This document shows, piece after piece, positions 41,541-54,399 of a DNA stretch of 64,000 nt (position 1 is its first letter; the number at the start of each line of letters is the position of its first letter). The stretch spans positions 1,397,683 through 1,461,682 of the forward strand of contig CANXME010000553.1 in the NCBI GenBank assembly GCA_948144175.1, in the 5' to 3' direction. The DNA is from Closterium sp. NIES-65. Lineage: Eukaryota; Streptophyta; Zygnematophyceae; Desmidiales; Closteriaceae. The position numbers were made by a program, and so were the translations under genes. Below the pieces are notes generated by a model. It was not told where the DNA came from. It saw nothing but the letters and a program-made list of their open reading frames with translations, and ran no database searches.

Positions 41541-44500
41541 TCAAGAAGTGAGCAAGTGAGGCAAGGTAGGTACAAGACCTAACATAGTACAGAAGCGCTG
41601 ATGGTCACAAGGCGCAAGTGCCTTGGTGAATATATCAGCAGTGTTGGCCTCAGAGGCCATGTAAGCAAGACGCAGCTGACCGCGCTGCTGCAACTCACGA
41701 GCAAGGAAGTAGCGAAGAGCGATGTGCTTCGTTCTGTGCTCCAGTCTGTGCTCCCAACACAAGGCCAGCATGGCCTTGTTGTCTACGTACAGAAATGGAG
41801 GAGAACGAGGCGCCTCTCCTAGGTCAGTTAGTAGGTAGGTGAGCCAGCGTAGCTCCTGTGCAGCCATGGTCCCTGCGTAGATCTCAGCCTCACAACTGGA
41901 GCCGAGAACAGAAGACGAGCGGGTAGACCGCCACGAAACAGAGCCGGAGCCAAGGCTGAAGGTGTAACCCTGTGACGACCGCTGCGTAGCCTGGTCGTGA
42001 TCCCAAGAAGCGTCTGCATGACCAGTGAGGACCATTGGACTCCGCCCTCCAAGCACAAGCCCCATGCCCGACGTACTGCACAAGTAGCGCAACACCCTCT
42101 TCGCTGCAGCCATGTGCTCTGGTCTGTGTCTCCCAGGAGCAACATAGCGTGCAAGAATGCTAAGAGGGTATGCAAGGTTAGGTCGAGTGCAGGTCATCAG
42201 GTACATGAGGCAGCCAACAAGTTCTGGGTAAGGACCACTCGACTCTACGGACTCATCCAAAGGCAGAGCTGAGAGCGAGTGGCGAGTAGGCAGAGGAGTG
42301 GCCTGAGGCCAGGAGTACGTGAAGCCGAAGCGCTGAAGGACCTGCTGCACCATGTGTGACTGAGTCAGGGTAATGGTGCGCTGTGCTCTGTCCCGGGTGA
42401 TCTGCAAGCCAAGGTAGCGGCGCAGTTCACCCAAGTCTGTGCACGTGTGTCTCTTCTGCAGCTCGGACTTCACGTGGGCGAGTCCAGCAGTGTCAGCTGT
42501 GGCAAAGACCAAGTCGTCGACGTACACGAGGATGTAGAACGGCGACAAAGAAGTGTCGGTGCGTAGAAACAGCGACGGGTCGGCAGTAGAAGGAGCAAAC
42601 CCAAGAGCCGCAAATGTAGTCCTCAGTGTGTCGTGCCACTCACGAGGTGCCTGGCGAAGACCGTAGACTGGCCGCCGGAGGCTCCATTGGGTACCAGGAG
42701 GAAAAGACCCAGTGAAGCCAAGTGGGCGGCGCAGCCAGATCTCCTCGTGCAGGCTGCCCTGCAAGAAAGCAGTGCTGAAGTCAAGAGAGTGAAGCTCGTA
42801 GTCACGGTGAGCAGCTATGTGCAGCAGTACCCGAAGAGTGGTCATCTTCGGGGTGGGAGAGAAGGTCTAAAAGTAGTCAACTCCCTGCCGCTGACTGAAG
42901 CCACGAGCCACGTAGCGCGCCTTGAAGACAGGCGGAGAACCCGGCGGCCGCTTCACCCTGAAAATCCACATGCCACTGACGATGTTCGCCCCGGGAGGGG
43001 GAACCTCGTCGACGTAGGTGCCTGTGGACTTCCAGGAAGCCATCTTTGCATCCATGGCTGCCTGCCACTGAGAGGAGTAGGGACCCTCTATCGCCTCCGC
43101 GTAAGAGCACGGAGTCGGGATGTCTGGTGCATCCGGGTCTCCCTCAGGGGCAAGCAGCATGGACACGAGATGATGTGAAGCAGCAGCAAAGCACTGCAAC
43201 TCCTCCTGCCTGTCCTCAAGGACGTCCGTGCCAAGGGCACACTCACCCGCGACGGACGGAGGACAGACAGACTCAGACTCAGCGACAAGACTAGCAGCGT
43301 AGTCTAGGCGACATTGAGCAGCGAAGTCGACAAGCTCAGAAACTAAGGCAGACGCAGCAGCGGACTCAAACGAAGGGTCAGTGACGACAGTAGCAAGGAG
43401 ACGCGTGACAGTAGGACTTGCAGTACGAAGGGAGTCCGACTCCGGGTCGGCAAGAACAGGAAGAGAGGACTCAGGAGGAGAAGGCAAAGGGGCACGCAGC
43501 GGAGCAGTGGAGGGACGCAGAGACATCCGGTGCGTACCGGGGACAGGGTGAGGACGCTGACGCGAACCACGACTACTAGTGCGAGCAGCACGGACAGGCG
43601 ACGCAGGACGAGACGCAGGCTCACGACGCTCAGCAAGTTCTCCAGTAGGACCAGTGTAGGGAGAAGGAGCACGCAGAGGAGAGGTAGGCTGTAACTGTGA
43701 CTCGGACGGGACAGGCGGTGGACACTCTAAGGGAGGAGCCGGACTAGCAGAGGGCGGAAGACCAAGAACCTGCTCAAGGAGCGGAACGAAGTACGGCCGC
43801 GGCCGCTCAGCACCACCAGCACCAGAAGGGACAGCACCAGCACCCCGAACGACAGCACCAGCGCCAGCAGCACCCCCAGCTCCAGTAGCGCCAACTCCAG
43901 TACCCTCAGAGGCACCAGCACCAGAGGCGCCCTCAGCGCCAACACCCCCAGCAGTTCCAGCTCCAGCCAGACCACCAGAAGACGCAGCAAGTCCAGCTCC
44001 AGCACCCTCAGTAGCACCGACGCCCGCAGCACCACCAGCTCCAGTACGAGAAGCACCCGCAGGCCCAGCAGCTCCAGTACTCCCAGTACGAGCACCTCCG
44101 GGACCCGCGGCACCAGCACCCTTAGCAGCAGCTGAACCTCCAGCACCCGCAGCACCTCCAACTCGAGTAGCTTGCCTCCAGCGCCGGGCAAACCACTCAC
44201 GCAGCTCCTGTGGAGAGAGTAGCTCCCGCCGGGACGAAGCACCCGAAGAACCTCCAGGCCCAGCACCGCCAGACGTCACACGAGCAGGTCCAGTACCCTC
44301 AGACTCCGCACCCCCAGACGCAGCACCCCCAGGCTCAGCGCCCCCTGACGCAGCACCCCCAGGCTCAGCACCCCCAGACGCAGCACCCCTAGAGTCAGCA
44401 CCCCCAGGCTCAGCACCCCCAGAGTCAGCACCCCCAGACCCAGCACCCGCAGGCTCAGCACCCCTAGCAGCACCAGAGTCAACAGCTACCTCGACAGGGT

Positions 44501-45268
44501 CCACTGCGTCGACCTGAGACACACCTGAGGGGGCAGGACCCTGAGGGGGGAGGGGGTCTATCGGAGCGGGACCTGGTGTAAGGAAGAGCGGCGGGGGGGG
44601 GGAGGGACGCAGTGCGGTAGGGGAAGAGACGGTAGTAGGGAAGCGACTCGTCAATCGTGACGTCCTGGGAGGACAGAACACGGCGCGAGGTGGGGTGGTA
44701 GAACTGCCAGCCCGGCGCGTCAGGGGGGAAGCCAAGGAAGACGCAGGGAACAGCACGAGGGGACAGCTTGTCCGCAGACAAGTCGCGGACAAACGCCCGA
44801 GATCCCCAGACGCGGAACGCAGACGCATCGCCAACCTTCCCCGTCCACAGCAAAGCAGGGGAGGTCTCCGGCATGGAGACCCGGGGCTGAAGGTTGATCT
44901 GATTCGCCGCGTACCGAACCGCAAACGGCCACAGAAAATGGGGGGCAGCCGCATGGACCATGGACGTACGAGCGACGTCCATGACCATGCGAATGCGGCG
45001 CTTTGCAATCCCATTTTGCTGCGGAGAGTCCGGAAGCGTGAAGGTCTGGCAGATGCCTCGTGCACGACAAAAGGCTCGCAGAAGGTCAAAGGAGAACTCT
45101 CCGCCTCTGTCAGAGTGCAGACGCAGAACAGGAAAGTCCGAGCCGAAACTCTCTCTGAGCTGGAGACGAGCTGCGCGGATCTAGGCGATCAACATCTCAG
45201 TGACCTCACCCTTGCTGCGCAAGGGGAGGACTGCGGTGTAACGCGAGTAGTCGTCAACCACCAGCAGG
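41541..45268 (-). pseudogene. pol: E3 integrase (part), RT and RNase H
   Basis: From VVDDYSRY to the RNase H tail FTKALAPCDHQRF. Integrase keeps HSDRGGEF and the region after it. TAG at 45181-45183 replaces a Trp (TGG). A G-run near 44590 shifts the frame. TAG at 42867-42869 replaces the Gln of DYFQTFSP. RT (YVDDLVFATA) and RNase H from 42845 to 41541 are open to the natural stop. The linker at 44490-43800 has GGAEPGGA-type repeats. Confidence 0.85.
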
Positions 45269-45274
45269 AAGTAG

Positions 45275-46946
45275 AGAACGAGGGGAGGTAAAGACCCGAC
45301 AGGGTGCCAGAAGGGGCCGGCGGACACGGTAGAACAGTGGAGAAGTGGGCAAGGACAGGACCCCCAGAGGGGTCTGCCAGGGAGACTGCCACTGGCTGAC
45401 TAAGCAGCGTAAGCGTGGTGCGGTCTCGAAAAAAGGAGCGGGAAGCACCCGAGTCAAGGGTACCTGAGAGCGCAGATTCACCAGCACCTGGGGCAGCAGG
45501 CTCACTGGCACCTAGAGCAGCAGCCTCACCAGCACCTAGAGCAGCAGCCGCAATGCCCGGGTCAGGCGGAAAACACCGTTAACAGTCACCCTCATCACTA
45601 ATAGTCACAGCATACATGGCAGCAAGAATAGCATCATATTTAAGATCAAATATCGGAACACTCGCCCTAAACAGCTCGCCCCAGCGAGGGATCTCAGTAG
45701 CGTTAGGGAACTGATGACGCCAAGCGTCCATCACGCGGCCGAAGCAGCGCTGGGTGGAGTGCGGACCCCCACACTGCTCACCCGCGCGCTCGCCGGTACG
45801 TAGAACGTAGGTACAGGTGCCAGCACCCCCACCCCGCTGACGAGCAGTGTACCACTCACGAAGCTGCTGGGGGGAAGGGGTCTCACGAGTGCGCTGCTGC
45901 TGCTGCTGGCGCTGACCACCACCGGAGCCGACCCTCTGCGTAGCGCCGCCCCGACCAGCTCCACCTCCGCCGCCGCTACCTCCACCACCGCCTCCACCTC
46001 CGCCACCTCCGCCCGCACCGCCACCACCGCCGCCTCCTCCGCCTCCACTGCCGCCACTAGCGCCCCCACCACCGCCACCACTCCCATCGCCACCCCCACC
46101 CCCTCCGCCGCCTCCACCGCCGCCTCCACCGCCCCCTCCAGCTCCTCCAGCGCCCTTGCCCCCCTTGCCCTTGCCTGAGCGGCGTCTCTTGCTAGGGGCA
46201 GACGCCGCGCCGACCGACTCAAGACCAACGAGGTCGGCCGCAGCAGCAGAGGCAACAGAGGGCAAGAGGGGGGAGAGGGAGCACCCCTCAAAGATAGGGG
46301 TACGAGGGTCACCACCAGAGGCTCCTACAGCGACTATACTCTTCTCTGCTGCTAGGAGGCGCTCCTCGAGGAGGTCAACGGTGAGAGTGGTGGGGAAAAC
46401 AGAGAGGAAGTGGTCCCTGACCGAGCGAAGGGTGTCAGGGAGCCGGGTGACTATGTAGTAGAGGGTGATGTACATAGGAGGGGGGTTCTTGGCGCAGAAC
46501 TCAGCAGGACGCGCAGCGCGGTAGCGAATGTCACTAGTGCGAAGGTGTGTAATGAGGTCAGCGACTGTGGGAAAAGCGGCGAGGTCAGGGAAGAGGAACG
46601 GCAGTATGAGGCGGCTATGAGCAGCAGTGGCAGGGGAAGAGTAGCGTGCAACTACAGCGTCGTACAAGGTCTGAGCACTCTTGTACTGACTAGAATGCGC
46701 GCGCTCAGCGGTCGGTAAGTGGCGGCGCACAGCAAGGCGGGCAGCAGCATTGCGCGTGGCCCACTGTGAGCGAACATTTGCGTCAGCATCAGCAGCAGGG
46801 GCAGGAGAGGCACCAGAAGTGAGGTCAAAGAGGGAGAGACCGTCTGCCCTATCGCACTGGAGGAAAAGCTGCAAATCATCTACCCAGACCTCAAAGTCAA
46901 CAGCCCGACCCTCAGCGTCAAAGGTGAGAACACTGGGGGTGGCCAT
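45275..46946 (-). pseudogene. gag: E3 gag and protease start
   Basis: MATPSVLTFDAEGRAVDFEV starts a 455-codon open frame with a Gly-rich tract (46160-45970) and the CX13CX3HX4C finger (about 45840-45740). TAA at 45579-45581 replaces the Tyr of GDCYRC. The protease frame then runs to the deletion joint at 45271-45274. Confidence 0.85.
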
Positions 46947-48128
46947 GACAGCAGTAGATAGGCAGTGAGCAGAGCGGGGTAGGGCAGTGCAGTGGCAGAG
47001 GCGTTGCGCTTACCAGGCAAGTGAGGCGGTTCGGGGCAGGCCGGCAGGGACAGGGCCGCTACTGCAGTGACGGCGGCGTCTCGATTGCGGCGGCCCGGCG
47101 GCTCGGCGGCTCGGCTGCAGTGCGGCTCGGCGGCTGGACGGCTTGGCGGCAAAGGCGGCTCGGCGGCTCGGCGAGAAAGGCGGCTCGCCGGCTCAGCGGC
47201 TCGGCAGCGAAGGAGGCTCGGCGGGGCCGTGAAGGGCGGCGTCGCTGCCGCGAAGGAGCGGCGACGGGGCCGCTGAAGGGCGGCGACGAGGCCGCCGAAA
47301 GGGGCGGCGACGAGGCCGAGTAGGGGCGGCGACGGGGCTGCGGAAAGGGGCGGCAACGGGGCCACGGAAAGGGGCGGCGACGGGGCCGCTGAAGTGCGGC
47401 GACGGGGCCGCTGAAGGGCGGCGACGAAGCCGCTAAGAGGCGGCAACGGGGCCGCTGAAAGGGCGGCGACAGGGCCGCTGAAGGGCGGCGACGAAGCCGC
47501 TAAGAGGCGGTGACGGGGCCGTTGAAAGGGCGGCGACGGGGCCGCTGAAGGGCGGCGACGAAGCCGCTAAGGGGCGGCGACGGGGCCGCTGAAAGGGCGG
47601 CGACGGGGCCGCTGAAGGGCGGCGACGGGGCTGCTGAAAGGGCGGCGACGGGGCCGCTGAAAGGGCGGCAACGGGGCCGCCGAGAGGGCGGCGACGAGGC
47701 TGCTGAAAGGGCGGCGACGGGGCCGCTGAAAGGGCGGCGACGGGGCCGCTGAAAGGGCGGCGACGGGGCCGCTGAAAGAGGGAGGCGGCGACGGGGCCGC
47801 GGAAGGACGGCGACGGGGCCGGAAGGGGCGGCGACGGGGCCGTCAAGGGCGGCAACGAGGCCGGCAGAGGCGGCAACGGGGCCGCTAAGGGCGGCGCGAC
47901 GGGCCGCTAAGGAGGGCGCGACGGGGCCGCTAAGGAGTGCGCGATGGGGCCGTTAAGGAGGGCGCGACGGGGCCGCTAAGGAGGGCGCGACGGGGCCGCT
48001 AAGGAGGGCGCGACGGGCCGCTAAGGGCAGAACACTAGGCGCGCCTCGGGCAGGGGACAACGCGCGCCTCGGGCAGGAAAAAAAGTTCGATCTTGGTGGG
48101 CCCTAGGACAGTTCCCACCAGGGAACCT
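46947..48128 (-). repeat. E3 5' leader with GC-rich minisatellite
   Basis: From about 47060 to 48030 it consists of roughly 22-bp units like GGGCGGCGACGGGGCCGCTG, then about 20-bp GGAGGGCGCGACGGGGCCGC units. Confidence 0.85.
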
Positions 48129-48139
48129 ACTCGATACCA
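48129..48139 (-). promoter_or_regulatory. Primer binding site of E3
   Basis: TGGTATCGAGT on the minus strand; the Met-tRNA site with changes at its 3' side. Confidence 0.7.
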
Positions 48140-48268
48140 TGAGAAACTTAGAACGAGAATGAATTGACTAAGGAATGAAAGTGATGCAATTGTGAAACCC
48201 TAGAATTGTGTACCCCTTAGTATCTAACCCGCTATAGCCTACACAGGCTAGATCATATAAGTTTGACA
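48140..48268 (-). repeat. E3 5' LTR
   Basis: 129 bp, about 96 percent identical to the 3' LTR by my count. Confidence 0.92.
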
Positions 48269-49398
48269 AATATGGCGGGGGTAACCAGGCTGTTAACCGA
48301 TCTTCTGCATAAGGGCGAGCAATCTGGTTGGGGGGAGAGAGAGCAGCTGGCCTTCAATGAGCTGAATAAAAATTTGAGTTCACCCCCGGTACTTCGTCTG
48401 GCAGATCCATCCCGACCGTTTGAAGTCATGACGGACGCCAGCGATTTCGCCGTCGGCGCCGTCCTCCTACAAGACTTCAGCAACGGGCTGCAACGCATCG
48501 CGTACGAGTCAAGGAAAACGCAGCCGCCCGAGCGCAACTACCCTGTACACGACAAAGAAATGCTCGCCATCGTGCATGCGTTTTGTACCTGGCACTGTTA
48601 CCTCACGCGAGCCGACGTCACTATCAAGACCGACCATAAGTCATTACAGTACATGCGCAGCCAACCACAGCTCAACCTGCGACAAATCCGATGGCTCGAC
48701 TACCTCGAGTCAAACTTCAGCTCCGCGATCACGTACAAAAAGGGCGCCAACAACATCGCCGACGCCATGACCCGCCCATCGATGCGGGCCGCAGCAGTAC
48801 TAATCGCCCATTCCAACCCTTTATTGGCAGGACTCTTCAAGCATGGCTACAGTGTTGACCGGTTTTTCAGGACCAACCAACACCAACGGGTCACCACGGG
48901 GCATGGAAGCTATTACCTAAAAGTTGGTACCAACCGAGTTTGGGTACCTTCCTACCGACCCTTACGAGAATCGCTGACGCAGGAGGTACACGACTCCAAT
49001 CTCTCCGGGCATTTCGGCGTCGACAAAACATTGAAGCTGCTGCAATGGTGGCCCGACATGGCGTGGGACGTGCAACACTACGTGTCCGCCTCCCCAACCT
49101 GCCAAGCAATGAAATCATCACGTCAACGCCCAGCTGGATTGCTGCAACCTCTCGAGCCACCCAAACGACCGTGGCAACATGTGACAATGGACTTTGTCAC
49201 CGGGCTGCCAGCTGGTGCAAGTGGCAAGGACTCGTACTGGTCGTCGTCGACCGCTTAACGAAAATGGCGCACTTCGCCCCATGCCGTACGACGATCACAG
49301 CCGAAGAAACAGCGAAGCTCTTCATCTCAACCGTCGTGCGACTACACAGGTTACCATCGGCGATCATCAGCGATCGAGATCCGAAATTTACGTCGAAG
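48269..49398 (+). pseudogene. pol: Ty3/gypsy pol fragment 2: RT end, RNase H, integrase
   Basis: Continues from fragment 1: ADPSRPFEVMTDASDFAVGA (RNase H first Asp), HDKEMLAIV, TDHKSLQYM, NNIADAMTRP. The integrase zinc region is HDSNLSGHFGVDKTL..SASPTCQAMK; the first Cys of the CC pair seems replaced. Core WQHVTMDFVTGLP follows. One base is missing near 49230 before LVVVDRLTKMAHF. The frame is cut after ISDRDPKFTSK by copia D. Confidence 0.88.
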
Positions 49399-49519
49399 TG
49401 AGAAGACTGAAACGAGAATGATTGACTAAGGAACGAAAGTGATACAAATATGCAACCCTAGAAATGTGTACCCCATATAGGCTACCCCACTATAGCCTAC
49501 ACAACATTATAATTTGACA
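49399..49519 (-). repeat. D 3' LTR
   Basis: 121 bp; TGTCAAATTATAATG on the minus strand. The polypurine complement CACCCCCATAGGC follows. Confidence 0.88.
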
Positions 49520-49731
49520 CACCCCCATAGGCAAAGTGGGGGAGAACAAGGGGTCACAAGACCAGTCAAGCAAAACAAAGAAAAGCTCAGGGTGGATCAC
49601 AAAGTCACCACACATTCCGAGCACAAGTTCAAGGCCAGAAGGCCAGTTCACATGCAGGAACACATATATATATAACAGGCTAAACAAGCAAGAGCAGGAG
49701 TATATATATATATGTCACAGTACAAGCAAGG

Positions 49732-52676
49732 TCAAGAAGTGAGTAAGTGAGGCAAGACAGGTACAAGACCAAGCTGAGTACAGAAGCGCTGATGATCACA
49801 AGGCGCAAGTGCCTTAGTGAAGATATCAGCAGTGTTGGCCTCAGAGGCCACGTACGCAAGTCGCAACTGACCACGCTGCTGCAGCTCACGAGCAAGAAAG
49901 TAGCGGAGAGCAATGTGCTTCGTTCTGTGCTCCAGCCGCTGCTCCCGACACAAGGCCAGCATGGCCTTGTTGTCTACGTACAGCACTGGAGGAGAACGAG
50001 GCGGCTCTCCGAGGTCAGTCAGCAAGTAGGTGAGCCAGCAAAGCTCCTGAGCAGCCATGGCTCCTGCATAGATCTCAGCCTCACAACTGGAGCCGAGAAC
50101 AGAAGACGAGCGAGTAGCCCGCCACGAAACAGAGCCGGAACCAAGGCTGAAGGTGTAACCCTGTGACGACCGCTGTGTAGCCTGGTCGTCAGCCCAAGAA
50201 GCGTCTGCGGGCCCAGTGAGGACCACTGGACTCTGCCCTCCAAGCACTAGCCCCATGCCTGACGTACTGCACAAGTAGCGCAACACCCTCTTCGCTGCAG
50301 CCATGTGCTCTGGTCTGTGTCTCCCAGGAGCAACATAGCGTGCAAGAATGCTAAGAGGGTATGCAAGGTCAGGTCAAGTGCAGGTCATCAGGTACATGAG
50401 GCAGCCAACAAGCTCTGGGTACGGGCCACTCGACTCTACGGACTCATCCGAAGGCAGAGCTGAGAGCGAGTGGCGAGTAGACAGAGGAGTGGCCTGAGGC
50501 CAGGAGTACGTGAAGCCGAAGCGCTGAAGGACCTGCTGCACGAGGTGTGACTGAGTCAGGGTAATGGTGCGGCGTGCTCTGTCCCGGGTGATCTGCAAGC
50601 CAAGGTAGCTGCGCAGTTCACCCAGGTCTGTGCACGTGTGTCTCTTCTGCAGCGCGGACTTCACGTCGGCGAGTCCAGCAGTGTCAGCAGTGGCAAAGAC
50701 CAAGTCGTCGACGTACACGAGGATGTAGAACGGCGGCAGAGAGGTGTCGGTGCGCAGAAACAGCGACGGGTCAGCAGTAGAGGGAGCAAACCCAAGAGCC
50801 GCAAGCGTAGTCCTCAGTGTGTCGTGCCACTCGCGCGGTGCGTGGCGGAGACCGTAGACTGGCCGTCGGAGGCTCCACTGGGTGCCAGGATGGAAAGTCC
50901 CAGTGAAGCCAGGTGGACGGCGCAGCCAGATCTCCTCGTGCAGGCTACCCTGCAAGAAAGAAGTGCTGAAGTCAAGGGAGTGAAGCTCGTAGTCACGCTG
51001 AGCGGCTATGTGTGGCAGCACCCGAAGAGTGGTCATCTTCGGGGTGGGAGAGAAGGTCTGAAAGTAGTCAACTCCCTGCCGCTGACTGAAGCCACGAGCC
51101 ACGTACCACGCCTTGAAGACAGGTGGAGAACCTGGCGGCCGCTTCACCCTGAAGATCCACATGCCACTGACGATGTTCGCCCCAGGAGGGGGAACTGCGT
51201 CAACGTAGGTGCCTGTAGACTTCCAGGAAGCCATCTCTGCATCCATAGCTGCCTGCCACTGAGAGGAGTAGGGACCCTCTACGGCCTCCGCGTAAAAGCG
51301 CGGAGTCGGGATGTCAAGTGCATCCGGGTCTCCCTCAGGGGTAAGCAGTACGGACACGAGATGAGGTGAAGCAGCAGCCAGACACTGGAACTCGTCCTGC
51401 CTGTCCTCAAGGACGTCCGTGCCAAGAGCACACTCACCCCCGACGGACGGAGGACACAGATGCAGACTCAGCAACAAGACTAGCAGCGTAGTCTAGACGA
51501 CAGCGAGCAGCAAAGTCGACGAGCTCAGCAACAAGAGCAGACGCAGCAAAGGACTCAAAGGAGGGGTCAGTGACGATAGTAGCAAGGAGACGCGTGACAG
51601 TAGGACTGGCAGCACAAAGAGAGTCCGACTCCGGGTCGGCAAGTGCAGGAAGAGAGGACTCAGGAGGAGAAGGCAAAGGGGCACGCAGAGGAGCAGTGGA
51701 CGGACGCAGAGACATCCGGTGCGTGCCAGGGACAGGAGGAGGACGCTGACGCAAACCGCGACCACTAGTGCGAGCAGCACAAATAGGCGACGCAGGACGA
51801 GACGCAGGCTCACGACGCTCAGCAAGACCTCTAGTAGGACCAGTGTAGGGAGAAGGAGCAGGCACTAGGGAGGCTGGCGGAAGCTGTGACTGGGACTGGA
51901 CAGGCGGTGGACACTCTAAGGGAGGAGGAAGACCAAGAACCTGCTGAAGGAGCGGAACGAAGTACGGCCGAGGCCGCGCGGCGACTCTAGACACAGCAGG
52001 GACAGCACCAGCGCCAACACCACCGCGAGCTGCAGGACCTCCAGCAGGACCAGCAGCACCCGCAGCAGGACCAGAGCCAGCAGCACCAGCAGCACCCCCA
52101 GCAGAACCGTCTCCAGGACTGACAGCAGTAGCCTCAGCGCGAACACCCTCAGCAGCTCCAGCTCCAGGCGAACTTGCAGGCCCAGCAGCTCCAGTACTTG
52201 CGGCACGAGCACCTCCGGGACCGGCGGCACCAGCACCCTCAGCAGCTGAAGAAGCTCCAGCAGTACGCCTCCAGCGCCGGGCAAACCACTCACGCAGCTC
52301 CTGTGGAGAGAGTGGCTCCCGCCGAGGCGAAGCACCCGGAGAACCTCCAGGCCCAGCACCGCCAGACGCCACAGGAGCACGCCCAGCGGTCGCCGGCTCC
52401 GCACCCCCAGGCTCAGCAGCTCCAGACGTGGCACCCCCAGGCTCAGCACCTCCAGACGTAGGACCTCCAGGCTCAGTACCCCCAGGCGTAGCACCCCTAT
52501 GCTCAGCACCCCCAGGCGTAGCACCCCCAGGCTCAGCACCCCTAGGCGCAGCACCCCCAAGCTCAGCACCCCCAGCAGTACCACCCGAAGTCCGAGCACC
52601 CCCAGGCGTAGTACCCACCCGCGCAGCACCCCTAGAGTCAGCACCCCCAGGCTCAGCACCCACAGCAGCACCAGAG
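49732..52676 (-). pseudogene. pol: D linker, RT and RNase H
   Basis: RNase H is open from 50304 to the natural stop at 49732. RT (51477-50374) ends at TGA 50374-50376, which replaces the Arg of TCTRPDL (CGA to TGA). A small indel near 51465 (before CPPSVGGE) breaks the frame. The linker at 52680-52340 has GGAEPGG-type repeats. Confidence 0.85.
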
Positions 52677-54278
52677 TCACCAGTAACCTCGACTGGCTCG
52701 ACCGCGTCTACCTGGGACACACCTGAAGGGGCAGGACCCTGAGGGGGGAGGGGGTCTACCGGATGGGGACCTGGCACAAGGAAAGAGCGGTGGCGGGGGG
52801 AGGGAAGGAGTGCGGAAGGGGAAGAGGCGGTAGTAGGGGACCGACTCGTCAAACGTGACGTCCTGAGAGGACAGAACACGACGAGAGGTGGGGTGGTAGA
52901 ACTGCCACCCTGGCGCGTCAGGGGGGAAGCCAAGGAAGACACAAGGAGCAGCACGAGGGGACAGCTTGTCCGCAGACAAGTCGCGGACACACGCCCGAGA
53001 TCCCCAGACACGGAACGCAGACGCATCGCCTTCCTTCCCCGTCCACAGCAAAGCTGGGGAGGTCTCCGGCCTGGAGACCCTGGGGTGAAGGTTGATCTGA
53101 TGCGCCGCGTACCGAACCGCAAACGGCCACAGAAAATGGGGGGCAGCCGCATGCATCATGGACGTACGAGCGACATCCATGACCATGCCAATGCGGCGCT
53201 CAGCAATCCCATTTTGCTGTGGAGAGTCCGGAAGCGTAAAGGTTTGGCGGATGCCTCGCGCACGGCAGTAGGCTCGTAGAAGGCCAGAGGAGAACTCTCC
53301 GCCTCTGTCAGAGTGCAGACGCAGAACAGGAAAGTCCGAGCCAAAGCTCCTCCTGAGCTGGAGACGAGCTGCGCGGATCCAGTCGATCAACACCTCAGTG
53401 ACATCGCCCTTGCTGCGCAAGGGGAAGACTGTGGTGTAACGAGAGTAGTCGTCAACCACCAGCAGAAAGTAGCGCTCGTGACCCTGTCCACGGACGCGGG
53501 CCGGGCCCCACACGTCTATGTGAAGCGTCTGCAGCGGGCCCTCTGTCGGGGGAAACGGAGAGGAGTGAGGAGCAGCCCGTAGCCGCCCCTCGACACAGGG
53601 GACACAGGAAGGACCAGGCCCCGAAGGAAGGGGAGGGAGGGACCGGGGAAGACTAGAGACAAGGACACGGGAAGCCATGCCTTGGAGACGAGGCAGGGAT
53701 GGGTGACCAAGACGGTGGTGCCACAAGAGAGTCTCGTGAGACAGGAGGCGACACGAGCAGGGGGCAAACTTAGGACCAGACCTGGACGCTGCAGCAAACA
53801 CCTGACCCGACGCAGCTACCTGACCAGACGCAGTGACAGGAGGAGACTCAGTGGTCAGGGTGTAGAGGCTCGACCCGGCCGACGCGTAAACGTGGCCAGG
53901 TGCCGGCTTGTGCGAGCATCCGAGCAGTGGGTCACCCGCTGACTCGCAGGAGTAAACTGGTGAACCCCCGCATACTGTAGGTCAGCACCACTCACCAAGT
54001 TCGTAGAGAACGAGGGGAGGTAAAGACCAGAAAAGGTGCCAGAGGGGGCAGCCGGACACGGGAGGACAGTGGAGAAGTGAGAGAGGACAGGACCCCCAGA
54101 GGGGTCTGCCAGGGAGACTGCAACCGGCCGACCAAGCGGCGTGAGTGTGGTGCGGTCTCGAAAGAAGGAGCGAGAAGCCCCTGAGTCAAGTGTGAAGGTG
54201 AGGGAGGCCGAAGCCGACGCGGTACCTGAGAGCGCAGACTCACCAGTACCTGAGGACGCAGACGCACTGGCACCTAGA
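52677..54278 (-). pseudogene. pol: D protease and integrase
   Basis: FTLDSGASRSFFRD (protease) is followed by a frame break near 53880. An open integrase frame then runs 53801-52677 with HHRLGHPS, CVPCVEG, HIDVWGP, HSDRGGEF and NGIAERR, so all DDE residues are present. Confidence 0.85.
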
Positions 54279-54399
54279 GCAACAGCCGCACTAGCACCTA
54301 GAGCAGCAGCCTCACCAGTACCTAGAGCAGCAGTCTCAATGCCTGGATCGGGCGGGAAACACCGGTAACAGTCACCCTCGTCACTATAAGTCACAGCAA

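Larger units (their letters stand above)
41200..48268 (-). mobile_element. Full-length Ty1/copia retrotransposon E3, internally deleted
   Basis: 129-bp LTRs (41200-41328 and 48140-48268), five differences by my reading, with the duplication AATAT (41195-41199 and 48269-48273). It is inserted in gypsy RT. It has lost about 535 bp covering the rear of protease, the gag-preintegrase zinc region and the first integrase Asp. It must have been defective since that deletion. Confidence 0.94.
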
